A stretch of 64,000 bases of DNA from Actinostola sp. cb2023 (Eukaryota > Cnidaria > Anthozoa > Actiniaria > Actinostolidae): contig JAUJYZ010000434.1 of assembly GCA_033675265.1 (NCBI GenBank), positions 186,001 through 250,000 of the forward strand, given 5' to 3'. Made by a program: the position numbers and the translations under genes. A model generated the notes under the pieces. The model was not told the DNA's origin. It saw nothing but the letters and a program-made list of their open reading frames with translations, and ran no database searches. Within the stretch, counting starts at the first letter, position 1. The number at the start of each line of letters is the position of its first letter. Positions 12,901-22,975 of the stretch are shown here, piece after piece.

Positions 12901-15900
12901 TATTAGCCTGCTTTTCAGACTCAATTTTTTTACGCTCGAAAATCTCGCCAAAAATTGAGTCTGAAAAGCAGGCTAAGTGTATATAACTGTTGTCACTTGT
13001 GTACTATCCCCTTCCCCCGTGGAGTGCCTTTCTGACAAGTACATTGTATCTCTAGGGCTTTGTTTGATTACGACAAGACCAAGGACAGCGGACTGCCCAG
13101 TCAGGGACTCAGCTTTCAATACGGCGATATTCTTCATGTTACGAATGCTAGCGATGATGAATGGTGGCAGGCGCGAAAATTAAATGCTGTAGGAGACGAG
13201 GAAGGCCGAGGTGTAATCCCCAGCAAGAGAAGGTACCCACCCACTTAACCACTGTCGCCATCTTTGTGTGGGGTCTAAAAAAACAGCTGCATATTATGTC
13301 TGTGTTTAAGTGATGTTTTGGATGCGAATTTTTTTTTTGTCAAGCACTTTTACCCTCGGGAGAATGGGCAACCACTCCCCGTGTAGTTGACGGTAAATAA
13401 ATGATCTTATCTTAACATTGATAGTTTGTGGGGGGTTTAGTCCTAACAAAATACTGTAATATTGTTAAGCGCTATTGGTTATTTAGAAGAAATAACGCTA
13501 TATAAATAAAGATTATTATTATGTCCGATCATGTACTGTCGCATATATCTTAGATGTCATGACGCATTTGAGCAATTCAACGTTTATAATTCGTAGGGTT
13601 GAAAGACGTGAAAGAGCAAGAATGAAAACCGTCAAATTTACTCGAACCTCGAACGATGACAAACTAAGAGTAAGTTTACATCCATAGATCACGTGAACAC
13701 CGCCTCAAAACCACTCAAACCATGTCACACTACGTGTATCAAGTGACCCAACACCATTTCCCGTTTGGTCATTTGGTTGGGAATTTAGAACATTGTTTTC
13801 CTCGGACTATTCAACAATTTCAACATTTCCCCCCTTTGGTTTCGGTAAAATACTGTTTATGGTTTGTATGGTATTCCTGTCCTCCCACCCACTCTTCGAA
13901 CCCCACCCCTAGCTTTACACACATTGGTTTCGGTAAAATACGTTTATGGTTTCTTCGAACCCCACCCCTGGCTTTACACACATTGGTTTCGGTAAAATAC
14001 CGTTTATGGTTTGTATGGTATTCCTGTTTGTCGAACCCCACCCCTGGCTTTACACACATTGGTTTCGGTAAAATACCGTTTATGGTTTGTATGGTATTCC
14101 TGTCCTCTCCTCCCACCCACTCTTCGAACCCCACCCCTAGCTTTACACACATTGGTTTCGGTAAAATACCGTTTATGGTTTGTATGGTATTCCTGTCCTC
14201 TCCTCCCACCCATTCTTCGAACCCCACCCCTGGCTTTACACACATTGGTTTCGGTAAAATACTGTTTATGGTTTGTATGGTATTCCTGTCCTCTCCTCCC
14301 ACCCATTCTTCAAACCCCACCCCTGGCTTTACACACATATTCATTGTTTCTTGTTTTCAACCAGTTTTTCCTGTTTATGACTCATTTTAATGACTCAATG
14401 GTTTCTTTTCAACCAGTTTTTCCTGTTTTAGACCTCATTTAATGAATAGTTTCTTGTTTTTCCGGTTTTCAGGGCTCATTTAATGAAGGTTCTGGCAGTA
14501 CCCGAAAACGAAGCTTCAAATTTTCCAAAAAACTTCCGTTTTTCAAGAAAGAATCGGAAAATGAAACGAGCGACATCGATCCAAGCTACACGTCTAACGC
14601 TAGTGATAGCGAGAGCAGTACAAGCGCGCGAGCAGAGGATCCTATCCTGTCCTACGAGGCAGTCGTACAGTTTGAATTGAAGTACACCCGACCAGTGATT
14701 GTACTTGGTCCACTAAAAGACCGTATCAATGACGACTTGATCTCAGAATTCCCCGACAAGTTTGGAAGCTGCGTCCCACGTAAGTCGTGATCTTTCTCCG
14801 CTTCAGAGCTGATGGCGTAAGACTGTGAAAAACCTATGTGTCGTGACGGTTTCGTGCCGTGACCGTGATGTTTTCAAGCCGATTTCTAGTGTTCCCGTGC
14901 GTGACAGTTTCGTGCCGTGACCGTGATGTTTTCAAGCCGATTTCTAGTGTTCCCGTGCGTGACGGTTTCGTGCCGTGACCGTGATGTTTTCAAGGATTTC
15001 GAGTGAGTCCCGTGACAGTCTCGTGTGCCGTGGTTTTTCACAGTCCTACGAAATATGTGGTCAGCGGTGCCTCCTGGTGGCAGAGGGTGGCCTCTTCTGT
15101 ATGAAGCGCCTTCACGTTTGGAGCCTGAAGATTTAAGGAATGGGCTTCCTGAATCCTGAGGCACATTTTATCTAATTACGTGACAGAAATAATTGTCACG
15201 CAGTGCGATAACCATCCTTGGTAACGCAACTCTCTAGTTTGTCTGATGATCGTGTTTTTTCTCGTAGATACGACCAGGACAAGACGAGATTACGAAGAAG
15301 ATTCACGAGATTACCACTTTGTTGCGTCACGTGAGGAGATGGAGAGAGCCATTCAAAACCACATGTTTATAGAGGCTGGCCAATATAACGATAACTTGTA
15401 TGGTACTAGTGTGGACTCCGTACGTATCGTGGCTGAAAAGGTACATCTACATTGATAGCCTGCGTAGCGGCCCTACAGGGGGAGGGAGTAGCGGCCCTAC
15501 AGGGGGAGGGCGTAGCGGCCCTACAGGGGGAGGGCGTAGTGGCCCTACAGGGGGAGGGAGTAGCGGCCCTACAGGGGGGAGGGCGTAGTGGCCCGTAGCG
15601 GCCCTACAGGGGGAGGGCGTAGTGGCCCTACAGGGGGAGCGTAGCGGCCCTACAGGGGGAGGGCGTAGCGGCCCTACAGGGGGAGGGCGTAGCGGCCCTA
15701 CAGGGGGGGGAGGGCGTAGCGGCCCTACAGGGGGAGGGCGTAGCGGCCCTACAGGGGGGGGGCGTAGCGGCCCTACAGGGGGAGGGCGTAGCGGCCCTAC
15801 AGGGGGAGGGCGTAGCGGCCCTACAGGGGGAGGGGTAGCGGCCCTACAGGGGGAGGGCGTAGCGGCCCTACAGGGGGAGGGCGTAGCGGCCCTACAGGGG

Positions 15901-17211
15901 GAGGGCGTAGCGGCCCTACAGGGGGAGGGAGTAGCGGCCCTACAGGGGGAGGGCGTAGCGGCCCTACAGGGGGAGGGCGTAGCGGCCCTACAGGGGGAGG
16001 GCCGCTACGCATGCTATTGTAGCCTATACTGACAGTAAAATCACCATTATCGCATCACTACCAATCGCCAACGCCCATTATTGTCTTTCATCAGCATCAC
16101 CATCACCATTGTCATCAATCATCATTACTACCAACATCATAACTGAGACTATTACTACTATCACCACATTCGTTTATCATCACAATCATCATCATCATCA
16201 TCTTCATCATCATCACCACCATCCACCACGGCCATCACAATCATTATCATCACCACCACCATCCACCATGGTCATCACAATCATTATCATCACCACCACC
16301 ATCCACCACGGCCATCACAATCAAAATTATCACTTTGACTTGCCGTAACTCCGCACGACTTCGTTGGACCACTTCATCCACCACGGCCATCACATCAATC
16401 AAATCATATTCACGTCATCATCATCATCCTGATAGCATTATTACGAGCAGCAGCATCAACACCGTCATAATTGGAGCGAATGGTAAAATCGATTTCTCCA
16501 TTCGTATCTGGTTGTGTGTATTGGACATGCTTGTTGCATAATTGTCTTGTCCTTGATCATCATGGAATTATTGTAATCATTATACGAAAAACATATCGTT
16601 ATCAGTTCTTGTTGTTCTTGGTAGTAAAGTGATTTGTGTTTGTCATTAGGGGAAGCATTGTATACTGGATGTCAGCGGATATGCCATCAAACGTCTGCAA
16701 GTCGCTCAACTTTATCCAATCGCCATATTCATCAAGCCGAAATCTATAGAATCTATTCGAGAACTAAACAAGCGACTAACCGAAGAGCAGGCGCAGAAAA
16801 CCTACGATAGGGCCATGAAACTAGAACAAGAATTCGGAGAATACTTTACCGGTAAGAATTGCATGGACATTCATTTGATTTGGATCTTTAATATTGTAGG
16901 CGAAGATAGAACCTAGCAACACTACTACCCTTAGCGCGCATGCTCAGTAAATGTATCCAGCACATCCCACATGGGTCGCTGTGTTTAACATGGTTCATTT
17001 TATGATTTGCATGGACATTACCCTTAGCGCGCATGCTCAGTAAGTGTATCCAGCACATCCCACATGGGTTGCTGTGTTAACATGGTTCATTTTATGATTT
17101 TCAGCTGTGGTTCAAGGAGACACATATGATGAAATTTACACTCGATCCAAAGAAGTGATGCGCCAACAATCTGGTCCCGTAATTTGGATTCCGTCCAAAG
17201 AGAAACTTTAA
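940..17211 (+). CDS. DLG: Discs-large MAGUK scaffold protein, 3' part (PDZ1-3, SH3, GK), 17 exons
   Basis: Membrane-associated scaffold; DLG proteins organise cell junctions, polarity and synapses by binding C-terminal peptides through PDZ domains. Exons: 940-984, 2173-2232, 5556-5783, 6666-6738, 7059-7195, 7709-7880, 8444-8467, 8515-8578, 9387-9543, 10079-10181, 12139-12241, 13056-13232, 13597-13669, 14473-14779, 15268-15440, 16650-16851, 17105-17211. They sum to 2205 nt (734 residues plus stop) and every junction phase fits. PDZ1 is in exons 2-3, PDZ2 in exons 4-6 and PDZ3 in exons 9-10, with GLGF-type loops ([24 protein letters not shown]). SH3 ([10 protein letters not shown]) starts in exon 12. 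A basic hook ([16 protein letters not shown]) precedes the GK domain in exon 14. The GK P-loop is degenerate (LGPLKDR), as in DLG proteins generally, so no kinase activity is expected. The C-terminus (IWIPSKEKL) matches the family. The 24-nt exon 7 can be skipped without changing frame. The 5' end is outside the window. Confidence 0.95.
3725..3785. repeat. poly-G low-complexity tract
   Basis: Almost pure G run inside a DLG intron. It could form G-quadruplexes on the coding strand and is a likely place for assembly errors. Confidence 0.8.
4212..4740 (+). mobile_element. Penelope-like retroelement remnant, GIY-YIG endonuclease end
   Basis: The open frame 4212-4586 shows the order typical of the C-terminal part of Penelope-like elements: a Cys-rich linker ([15 protein letters not shown]), then a GIY-YIG-like nuclease with YIG, the FKIRYSNH block holding the Arg and His, and TELSKHIW with the conserved Glu. 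After a stop the similarity continues in another frame (a CNLC motif near 4590), so the copy is decayed. The reverse transcriptase part is absent, so this is a 5'-truncated copy. It lies in the DLG intron between exons 2 and 3, in the same orientation as DLG. Confidence 0.75.
4843..4900 (+). ncRNA. hammerhead ribozyme-like fold of the + strand Penelope-like copy
   Basis: All core elements of a type I hammerhead are in order: CTGATGA at 4851-4857, a helix II of TGTTAC with GTAACA, GAAA at 4878-4881, a three-pair helix III (ACT/AGT with a CCG loop), and the cleavage dinucleotide TA at 4889-4890. The bases after it (GCAG) pair with GTTGC just before the core to form helix I. Hammerheads with very short helix III are known from Penelope-like elements, and this one sits about 260 bp downstream of the nuclease frame, as expected for the element tail. 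Activity is inferred only. Confidence 0.65.
5028..5092 (-). ncRNA. hammerhead ribozyme-like fold of the - strand Penelope-like copy
   Basis: Read on the minus strand: CTGAAGA at 5084-5078, a 12-bp helix II with one mismatch between 5077 and 5048, GAAA at 5047-5044, a two-pair helix III with an AGC loop, and a TT cleavage dinucleotide at 5038-5037. CCAC before the core can pair with GTGG after the cleavage site for helix I. CUGANGA with N = A is allowed. It belongs to the minus-strand remnant at 5197-5478 and points towards the + strand copy. Confidence 0.6.
5197..5478 (-). mobile_element. Penelope-like retroelement remnant, C-terminal tail, opposite orientation
   Basis: The frame encodes [20 protein letters not shown], then [13 protein letters not shown] and a [10 protein letters not shown] end. 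This matches the region after the GIY-YIG core of Penelope-like elements, the same family as the remnant at 4212-4740, in inverted orientation. The nuclease core upstream is missing. It ends 77 bp before DLG exon 3. Confidence 0.7.
6335..6500. repeat. tandem duplication with an ATT-rich tail
   Basis: A block of about 60 bp (GAGGGCCACTTGTTTGTTAG and onwards) occurs twice, near 6342 and 6424. The second copy ends in AAATAAAGACTATTATTATT, like the 3' tails of other short retroposons in this window. Confidence 0.6.
6811..6937. repeat. foldback element in a DLG intron
   Basis: Inverted repeat with ends GGACTCCCTGCAAGAACA and its complement, closing on a central AAAGGAGAAT-type hairpin. A decayed relative of the central part lies near 3975-4060. 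Confidence 0.7.
7781..8275. repeat. 100-bp minisatellite made from the end of DLG exon 6 and its splice donor
   Basis: The period is exactly 100 bp: GTGAGTATAG recurs at 7881, 7981, 8081 and 8181. The first unit contains the real 3' part of the coding exon (7709-7880); each later unit repeats that coding end (CTGAGCCAATACCACC) followed by the GTGAGT donor. Reading through the first donor meets an in-frame stop within six codons. Confidence 0.9.
8365..8459 (+). repeat. segment shared with a MED4 intron (29808-29902), covering the acceptor and start of DLG exon 7
   Basis: Ninety-five bases match 29808-29902 with three differences and no gap. The block includes the 3' splice acceptor and the first 16 nt of the 24-nt exon 8444-8467. 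Either a dispersed repeat was exonised in DLG or a piece of DLG was copied into MED4. Confidence 0.75.
8951..9342. repeat. long foldback (MITE-like) element before the DLG PDZ3 exon
   Basis: Nearly perfect arms of about 190 bp, starting TAGAGTACTAAAG and ending CTTTAGTACTCTA, with a CTAAAGTT-type centre. It ends 44 bp before the acceptor of exon 9387-9543. Confidence 0.85.
10205..10540. repeat. 31-bp minisatellite interrupted by a short retroposon tail
   Basis: Units of the form AACCAATGAATGACGGTCAC and ACAATCTCATTT are repeated about seven times. The array is split by the retroposon-like piece at 10389-10475. Confidence 0.8.
10389..10475 (+). repeat. short retroposon 3' end (GTGGGCCAAATTGG family)
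   Basis: The block GTGGGCCAAATTGGAAACC to AAATAAAGATTATTATT recurs at 24831-24895 (+) and, in complement, at 22368-22440. Several copies with an AATAAAG/ATT tail suggest a SINE-like family. Confidence 0.55.
10843..11242. repeat. foldback (MITE-like) element in a DLG intron
   Basis: Arms of about 110 bp starting CAATGGGCTTGTAACACCT and ending in the complement. They include a shared ATTTTCACCGAAGACAAACG block and several near matches towards the centre. Confidence 0.8.
12904..12975. repeat. hairpin, 26-bp arms
   Basis: TAGCCTGCTTTTCAGACTCA and its exact complement face each other around a loop of about 20 bp. It lies 80 bp before the SH3 exon. Confidence 0.8.
13820..14345. repeat. minisatellite, unit about 80-95 bp, in a DLG intron
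   Basis: Six units built from TTTCGGTAAAATACCGTTTA, GGTATTCCTGTCCTC and CCCCACCCCTGGCTTTACAC, with one short unit. Open frames on both strands here are repeat translations. Confidence 0.9.
15455..16010. repeat. 24-bp G-rich minisatellite just after a DLG splice donor
   Basis: About 23 copies of the unit GCGGCCCTACAGGGGGAGGG plus CGTA, starting 15 bp after the end of exon 15268-15440. The G5 and G3 runs make G-quadruplexes or R-loops on the transcribed gene plausible. Some copies vary (GGGGGGAGGG, GAGT). Confidence 0.95.
16088..16450. repeat. CAT/CAC-rich simple repeat
   Basis: Degenerate trinucleotide repeat (ATCATCATC, CACCACCATCCACCA) directly following the G-rich array in the same intron. 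Confidence 0.8.
16922..17103. repeat. tandem duplication filling the last DLG intron
   Basis: A block of about 90 bp (CCTTAGCGCGCATGCTCAG to TTCATTTTATGATTT) occurs twice in a row. The second copy runs into the TTTTCAG acceptor of the final exon, so the branch-point region is duplicated. Confidence 0.8.
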
Positions 17212-17935
17212 TACCTATCTACCATGATACGCTACACTGATGTGTGATGGCGGGAATCGTTTAATACCTATCTGTCTGTGATACGCTACACTCGTGTGTG
17301 ATGGCGGGAAACCCTTCACTCATGTGTGATGGCGGGAATCGTTAAATACCTATCTGTGATGGCGGGAATCGTTTAATAGCTATCTGTCTGTGATACGCTA
17401 CACTCATGTGTGATGGCGGGAAACCCTTCAATCGTGTGATGGCGGGAATCGTTAAATACCTATCTGTGATGGCGGGAATCGTTTAATAGCTATCTGTCTG
17501 TGATACGCTACACTCATGTGTGATGGCGGGAAACCCTTCACTCGTGTGATGGCGGGAATCGTTAAATACCTATCTGTGATACGCTACACTCATGTGTGAT
17601 GGCGGGAATCGTTTATACCTATCTACCATGATACCCTACACTCATGTGTGATGGCGGGAATCGTTTATACCTATCTACCATGATACCCTACACTCATGTG
17701 TGATGGCGGGAATCGTTTATACCTATCTACCATGATACCCTACACTCATGTGTGATGGCGGGAATCGTTTATACCTATCTACCATGATACCCTACACTCA
17801 TGTGTGATGGCGGGAATCGTTTATACCTATCTACCATGATACCCTACACTCATGTGTGATGTCGGGAATCGTTTATACCTATCTACCATGATACCCTACC
17901 CTCATGTGTGATGGCGGGAATCGTTTAACACTTAT
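17207..17935. repeat. minisatellite of about 54 bp starting at the DLG stop codon (3' UTR)
   Basis: Units contain TTTAATACCTATCTACCATG, ATACCCTACACTCATGTGTG and ATGGCGGGAATCG. The first unit's TTTAATACC includes the TAA stop of DLG, so the array was seeded from the end of the coding exon. About 15 copies, some shortened. Confidence 0.9.
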
Positions 17936-18360
17936 CTGGGGTCCCTTATCTGCCATGATACCCTTCAGTCACTGTTTAGTTTGCAACAATTTCTGTCTTG
18001 GTGGGTTTCCTGTGTAGCGGCGCCTTCCCCGGTCCGGAACGCGTGGTTACTAAGAATCGGGCGCTGGTTTTCCCACGTGACCATCGCCATGACAACCATC
18101 TTTTAATTAATCAGTGAGATCGCATCGTATTTTGAAGGCATTTTTAAACCACGGTCCGTTTGTTTTCCATTTATCTAAACATTTTTCTATCATAATAAAC
18201 TATGAATATGGATGACATTAGTCGATAAGACTTGAACTGAAACAGACCCGCACACTGAATCAAAAATTATTGATTAACGTAAACTAGATTTATGAAATAT
18301 TCATGCTCGTCAAATACACCTTAACATTTATCAGAGAAACTGTGTCAGTTATTTTAACAC

Positions 18361-19039
18361 TTAAGGACGTTCGCGCGCATTGTTCGCGCGCATCTTTTCT
18401 GCGCATAAAATCAAGGTTCGAATCATCTCGGGCCGGTCCTCTTTCCTCATGTCCAAGATGGCAGCCAGTCACACATTTAATACGTAAATGTAGACGATTT
18501 TCATCGGCTAATATCTCGAGAACGATATCGGTGACCCCCATTTTTTATTTTGTGATTTTACAAAGACTCATAAAAGCTCCCCATGTACCAAATTTAAAGA
18601 AAACAACATGGATAGATTTTGATAAAAACACGAATTTAGATATGAAAACTTCAACCTATATACGGCTTCGCGCGAAAATTCGTCGATGGCTACGTAGTGA
18701 CTGTAAATATGAGCCAAAAACCACACGTAGTTTCTATATATTCACAAATCTTTGTACATAATTTTAATATATAAACTCTTAGATAGCCATTTGAAGAAAA
18801 CTTTGGCAATCCGTTTAGTTTTACTACAAAAAAAACCTGTCATTCTCGACTTTCCGTGGATTTAACGCACGTAATTTTCGATCAGAAAAAGGGTATACTT
18901 TGAAGCAATCTGGCTCCATAGCGAAGTCGGTGACCCCCATTTTTTATTTGCTCATTTAGCTTCTGTAATGATCTTATTTCGCCATACGAAGTTTCAGGAA
19001 AAAAACATGGATATTTGTTTTGCCCGCGAACGTCCTTAA
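18361..19039. mobile_element. non-autonomous DNA transposon-like element flanked by TTAA
   Basis: TTAA at 18361-18364 is followed by GGACGTTCGCG. The far end reads CGCGAACGTCC followed by TTAA at 19036-19039, so the inverted repeat is exact over 16 bases including the TTAA sites. TTAA target duplication is typical of piggyBac-type elements. No transposase frame is present; the 152-codon frame inside resembles nothing I know. Confidence 0.6.
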
Positions 19040-19040
19040 G

Positions 19041-19115
19041 CCGCATCTACACGAACAAGTTTTCCGCCTTGGCAAGGAAAACTTGTCAAGGAAAACTTGC
19101 TCGTGTAGATCCGGT
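19041..19115. repeat. hairpin next to the TTAA-flanked element
   Basis: ATCTACACGAACAAGTTTTC pairs with GAAAACTTGCTCGTGTAGAT, one mismatch, with a short GGCAAGG-type centre. Confidence 0.75.
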
Positions 19116-20700
19116 TTTAGCGTAAGAATGCTTGGGATAGTGGTGCGAGCGGTGGCTCATGGGAAGTCACGTGATCCGCTATCTTTATTTTTGCGCATAA
19201 ACGACGCCTACAAATGGCAGTACAAACACCAAACCAAGAAAAATCACCATAGAGGATATTACCATGGCCGCGCGAAGATACCGAATGTATTTTAGAGAGA
19301 GTAGCTCCATTTATCTCCCGAGTGTCAGAGTACGTGCATCGAACGAATGTGATATCGAGATGAACAGGAGAAGATAATAGCCTTGGTAATATGCTCTATT
19401 TATCCAGGTAGTGAATAAACAAGTAACAATATCCACTGGGTAAAGATTTATGATATCGTTTTATCAGTGCCTGGACAATATCTTTCTTCTGTTCTTTCAA
19501 TTGACTCTAAAAGGTACGGACTCATGTTACGTAACTGACTTCCCCGGGCTCCAGCTGCTCATGGCTTTCTAAGAATAGACTGACAATCAGTATATAGAAC
19601 CCAGCTGTCTCAAGACGCAAGCAAAGAGGCCTTATATAGCACAAGGATCAAAGTTTTCCCATCTCTTTTACTTGTGCATGCGCGTTTTCACGACACGAAT
19701 TCAGCTGGTCTTGCACTTGTGCGCATGCTTGAAAACGACACGAATTAGCTGGTCTTGCACTTGTGCGCATGCTTGCACTTGTGCGCAGCTTACACTTGTG
19801 CGCAGCGTACACTTGTGCGCAGCTTATCTTGCAACACTGTGGCAGCTTACATTTGTCAGCTTTCACTGTGCGCAGCTTATTTTTCTGATCAGATTGTTTT
19901 TAGGGTGGTGGGTAAACTATGTGTTTAGGTTCATTTTAAAGGATTGAACTGATAGGAAGTGGATTATGAAAGTAATGTAATAAACACGTAATATATATAA
20001 CTAGATTTTAGTATTCTTTTAAGGGTGGTGGGTAAACTATGTGTTTAGGTTCATTTTGAAAAGCCCCATGAAAGGGGAACACGTAATATATTTTAGGTAT
20101 AAAGATTTATGTATTCTTTTGTATCATGGGGCGTAGCCCAGGGGATTTTAAAGTTGTATGGGGGGGGGGATTTCACACTCACCTCCATATCGTTCACCAC
20201 CAAATCCCCCCCTCCCCTCCTCAAACATATAAATTTAACTGAAGAGTAGATCCAGAGGAAGGGGGATCACAGGCACCCTGTGACCTCCCCCTGTCTACGC
20301 CCCTGTGTATGTATGTAAAGCAATGTCCTAAACATCTAAAAAGAAGTCAGAATTCAGCACAGTAACGAATGACTAAGAGTGGATATGTATCTGAACAAAG
20401 CCGCTAATTAATATGCAATAGACAGTGTTCACCCACGCAAGCCGGGAAACATCACTCTACAACAGACGCGCTGTGGACATCGAGTGTAAATACTAGTTGA
20501 ACAAGAGAGAAAGAACAACTAATAAATGAATAAATTGGTTTCAATGGCTAATCAACATTATTATTGGGAATGGACCTTCAGAACTGTCCGCAGCCAGGTT
20601 CTCATAATTCTTCACGTTTCGAACCCTGAAAGCATAATGTCAGAGTCCAAGTATTGACGTATTTTTTATAGATATTCTTTGGTGGCCTCGCTTTCGGGTG
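19116..20700. other. intergenic, repeat-derived
   Basis: No gene recognised. It holds a CTTGTGCGCA-rich imperfect repeat (about 19675-19880), two copies of GGGTGGTGGGTAAACTATGT (19902 and 20022), and a dispersed repeat copy at 20118-20310 that is related to 45295-45455. Confidence 0.5.
20118..20310. repeat. dispersed repeat, copy 1 (second copy at 45295-45455)
   Basis: Shares CCATATCGTTCAC, CCCTCCTCAAACATATAAAT, CCAGAGGAAGGGGG and CTGTGACCTCCCCCTG in the same order with 45295-45455. Confidence 0.75.
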
Positions 20701-20702
20701 TA

Positions 20703-20770
20703 GCCTGAGAAAACAGCCGCCTCTCAGTAAAAGCCGACCCCGATGAGAGGCGGCTGTTTTCTCGGGCTAT
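20703..20770. repeat. hairpin with 25-bp arms
   Basis: AGCCTGAGAAAACAGCCGCC and the complement GGCGGCTGTTTTCTCGGGCT flank a short AAGCCGACCCC loop. Confidence 0.8.
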
Positions 20771-21354
20771 TTCGGGTGTGGAATCTTGGTCCAAGGAACT
20801 CTGGGAAACTACGGGGGAAACGTTCGATCCGAGTAGCTTTAGTTATCAAGAACTGAGGGAGAAAAGAACATGGTGAAATGAGACAGCTACGGCGGAAGGG
20901 AACGACTGACTACGGTAGTCAAGTTAATTAGCCACGTCCAGCTGAGATAACAGCTTGGTCGCACGGCCCTCGTTGTATGGATTCAGGGCCGAAATTTTCA
21001 CCAAAACCCACAGTGAGGGTGTTTCAGTCTTTCGTCTTAGATTAGCTTCTACTCGGTTTTTACAATTCTGTCTGCAATGGAATCTGGTCGAGGACGGACT
21101 GAGCCGTAAGCCTGTGACCTATTATTATCCATGATGCAGTCGACCAGTCAGCTAATGTGTATCCAATCTCCTCTCAATTGTGGATCATTTTGTCAAACAG
21201 ACTACGATGAGAGTCGTACAATATACAGCTAAAATGTCTATTGCACCCCCTCACCGAACTCTAGCTTGACATGTACTATTGGTCCTTGTTGATCTGCTTA
21301 CTCCATGACCAACTATTGCTGTCAAACCTGAAACAGAAGGGATATATATATATA
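20771..21354. other. intergenic, nothing recognised
   Basis: Unique-looking sequence without an open frame, RNA gene or repeat that I can identify. Confidence 0.4.
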
Positions 21355-22225
21355 TAGTCAGTCAGTCAATTAGTCAGTCAGTCAATTAGTCAGTCAGTCA
21401 ATTAGTCAGTCAGTCAATTAGTCAGTCAGTCAGTCACTGCGGTCAGTCAGTCAGTCAGTCAGTCAGTCAGTCACTACGGTCAGTCAGTCAGTCAGTCAGT
21501 CAGTCAGTCAGTCAGTCAGTCAGTCAGTCAGTCAGTCACTGCGGTCAGTCAGTCAGTCACTGCGGTCAGTCAGTCAGTCACTACAGTCAGTCAGTCAGTC
21601 ACTGCGGTCAGTCACTCAGTCAGTCGCTGCGGTCAGTCAGTCAGTCGCTGCGGTCAGTCAGTCAGTCACTGCGGTCAGTCAGTCAGTCACTGCTGCGGTC
21701 AGTCAGTCACTGCGGTCAGTCAGTCAGTCGGTCAGTCAGTCAGTCAGTCAGTCAGTCAGTCACTGCTGCGGTCAGTCAGTCAGTCAGTCAGTCAGTCAGT
21801 CACTGCGGTCAGTCAGTCAGTCACTGCGGTCAGTCAGTCAGTCACTGCGGTCAGTCAGTCAGTCACTGCGGTCAGTCAGTCAGTCAGTCACTGCGGTCAG
21901 TCAGTCAGTCAGTCACTGCGGTCAGTCAGTCAGTCACTGCGGTCAGTCAGTCAGTCACTGCGGTCAGTCAGTCAGTCAGTCGCTGCGGTCAGTCAGTCAG
22001 TCACTGCGGTCAGTCAGTCAGTCACTGCGGTCAGTCAGTCAGTCAGTCACTGCGGTCAGTCAGTCAGTCAGTCAGTCAGTCACTACAGTCAGTCAGTCAG
22101 TCACTGCGGTCAGTCAGTCAGTCAGTCACTGCGGTCAGTCAGTCAGTCAGTCACTGCGGTCAGTCAGTCAGTCAGTCAGTCAGTCTGCGGTCAGTCAGTC
22201 AGTCAGTCACTGCGGTCAGTAACTG
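21355..22225. repeat. CAGT tetranucleotide satellite with CACTGCGGT spacers
   Basis: About 870 bp of (CAGT)n broken at irregular intervals by CACTGCGGT or CACTACGGT, giving a higher-order pattern. Blocks of CAGTCAGTCAGTCACTGCGG repeat many times. Confidence 0.95.
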
Positions 22226-22367
22226 AGTTTGTCATACTGTGACAGTTACACTGAAGCCTTGGAGTTCAGGACGTGGTGCATAGGTTGGCCTTAATTTGCC
22301 TAGGACCCCACTAGGAACCCCATAGGCCCCACCTAGAAAACCACCTAATCAACATCTCTGTGTAGAA

Positions 22368-22440
22368 ATAATAATTATAATAATAATCTTTATTTTAAGT
22401 GGGTATACAAATACAGCAATAATAACATTTACAGGTCTTT
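22368..22440 (-). repeat. short retroposon 3' end, minus strand
   Basis: Complement of the family seen at 10389-10475: AATAATCTTTATTTTAAGTG followed by GGGTATACAAATACAGCAAT. Confidence 0.5.
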
Positions 22441-22792
22441 AAATAGGATCCTTTTTGTTGTCCATGAATGATATAAAGACCATATGTGAGGGTTTGCTCT
22501 GATGAGCTAAGCGTATAATATACTTGTGGTCAGGCAGTCTATAGTCTGTTCATATTCATCTCAATTCAGTTGAATTCATTTTCAAAATTATTCAATGTAA
22601 GAAGTTTTCGAGAGTCGAGACTATCAGTTAGATAAAATGTAAACCTTTACAATGTAATTTAGTAAGGAAACGGATACAATGAATTTATATTATATTATAA
22701 ATTATTATTAACATTATTATTAATGAAAACATATCCGTCTAGCTTCCGACAGCCGATTGTCAGCCGATACAAACCTGTAGACTGATTCAGCA

Positions 22793-22975
22793 CCACCCGA
22801 CATCTCCCCGAACACACACCGTCGACATCTCCCCGAACGCACACCGTCGACATCTCCCCGAACGCACACCGTCGACATCTCCCCGAACGCACACGTCCGT
22901 CGACATCTCCCCGAACGCGCACCGTCGACATCTCCCCGAACGCACACCGTCGACATCTCCCCGAATGCACACCGA
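22793..22975. repeat. 25-bp minisatellite (CCGTCGACATCTCCCCGAAC)
   Basis: Eight units of GACATCTCCCCGAACGCACACCGTC type with single-base variants and one CGTC insertion. Frames on the minus strand are repeat translations. Confidence 0.9.

Noticed and set aside
15241..15262. CTGATGATCG as a third hammerhead core
   Set aside because: No helix II or GAAA follows; it is only the tract before a DLG splice acceptor.
15455..16010. CRISPR-like regular array
   Set aside because: Head-to-tail units with no unique spacers in a eukaryotic intron; this is a minisatellite. The same holds for 32930-34045 and 58080-58785.
13722..16348. Open frames over DLG intron repeats (Gly/Pro/Thr-rich and His-rich)
   Set aside because: Produced by minisatellites inside introns whose flanking DLG exons splice in frame.
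18303..18761. 152-codon open frame
   Set aside because: Lies inside the TTAA-flanked non-autonomous element and shows no domain; its start is partly outside the element.
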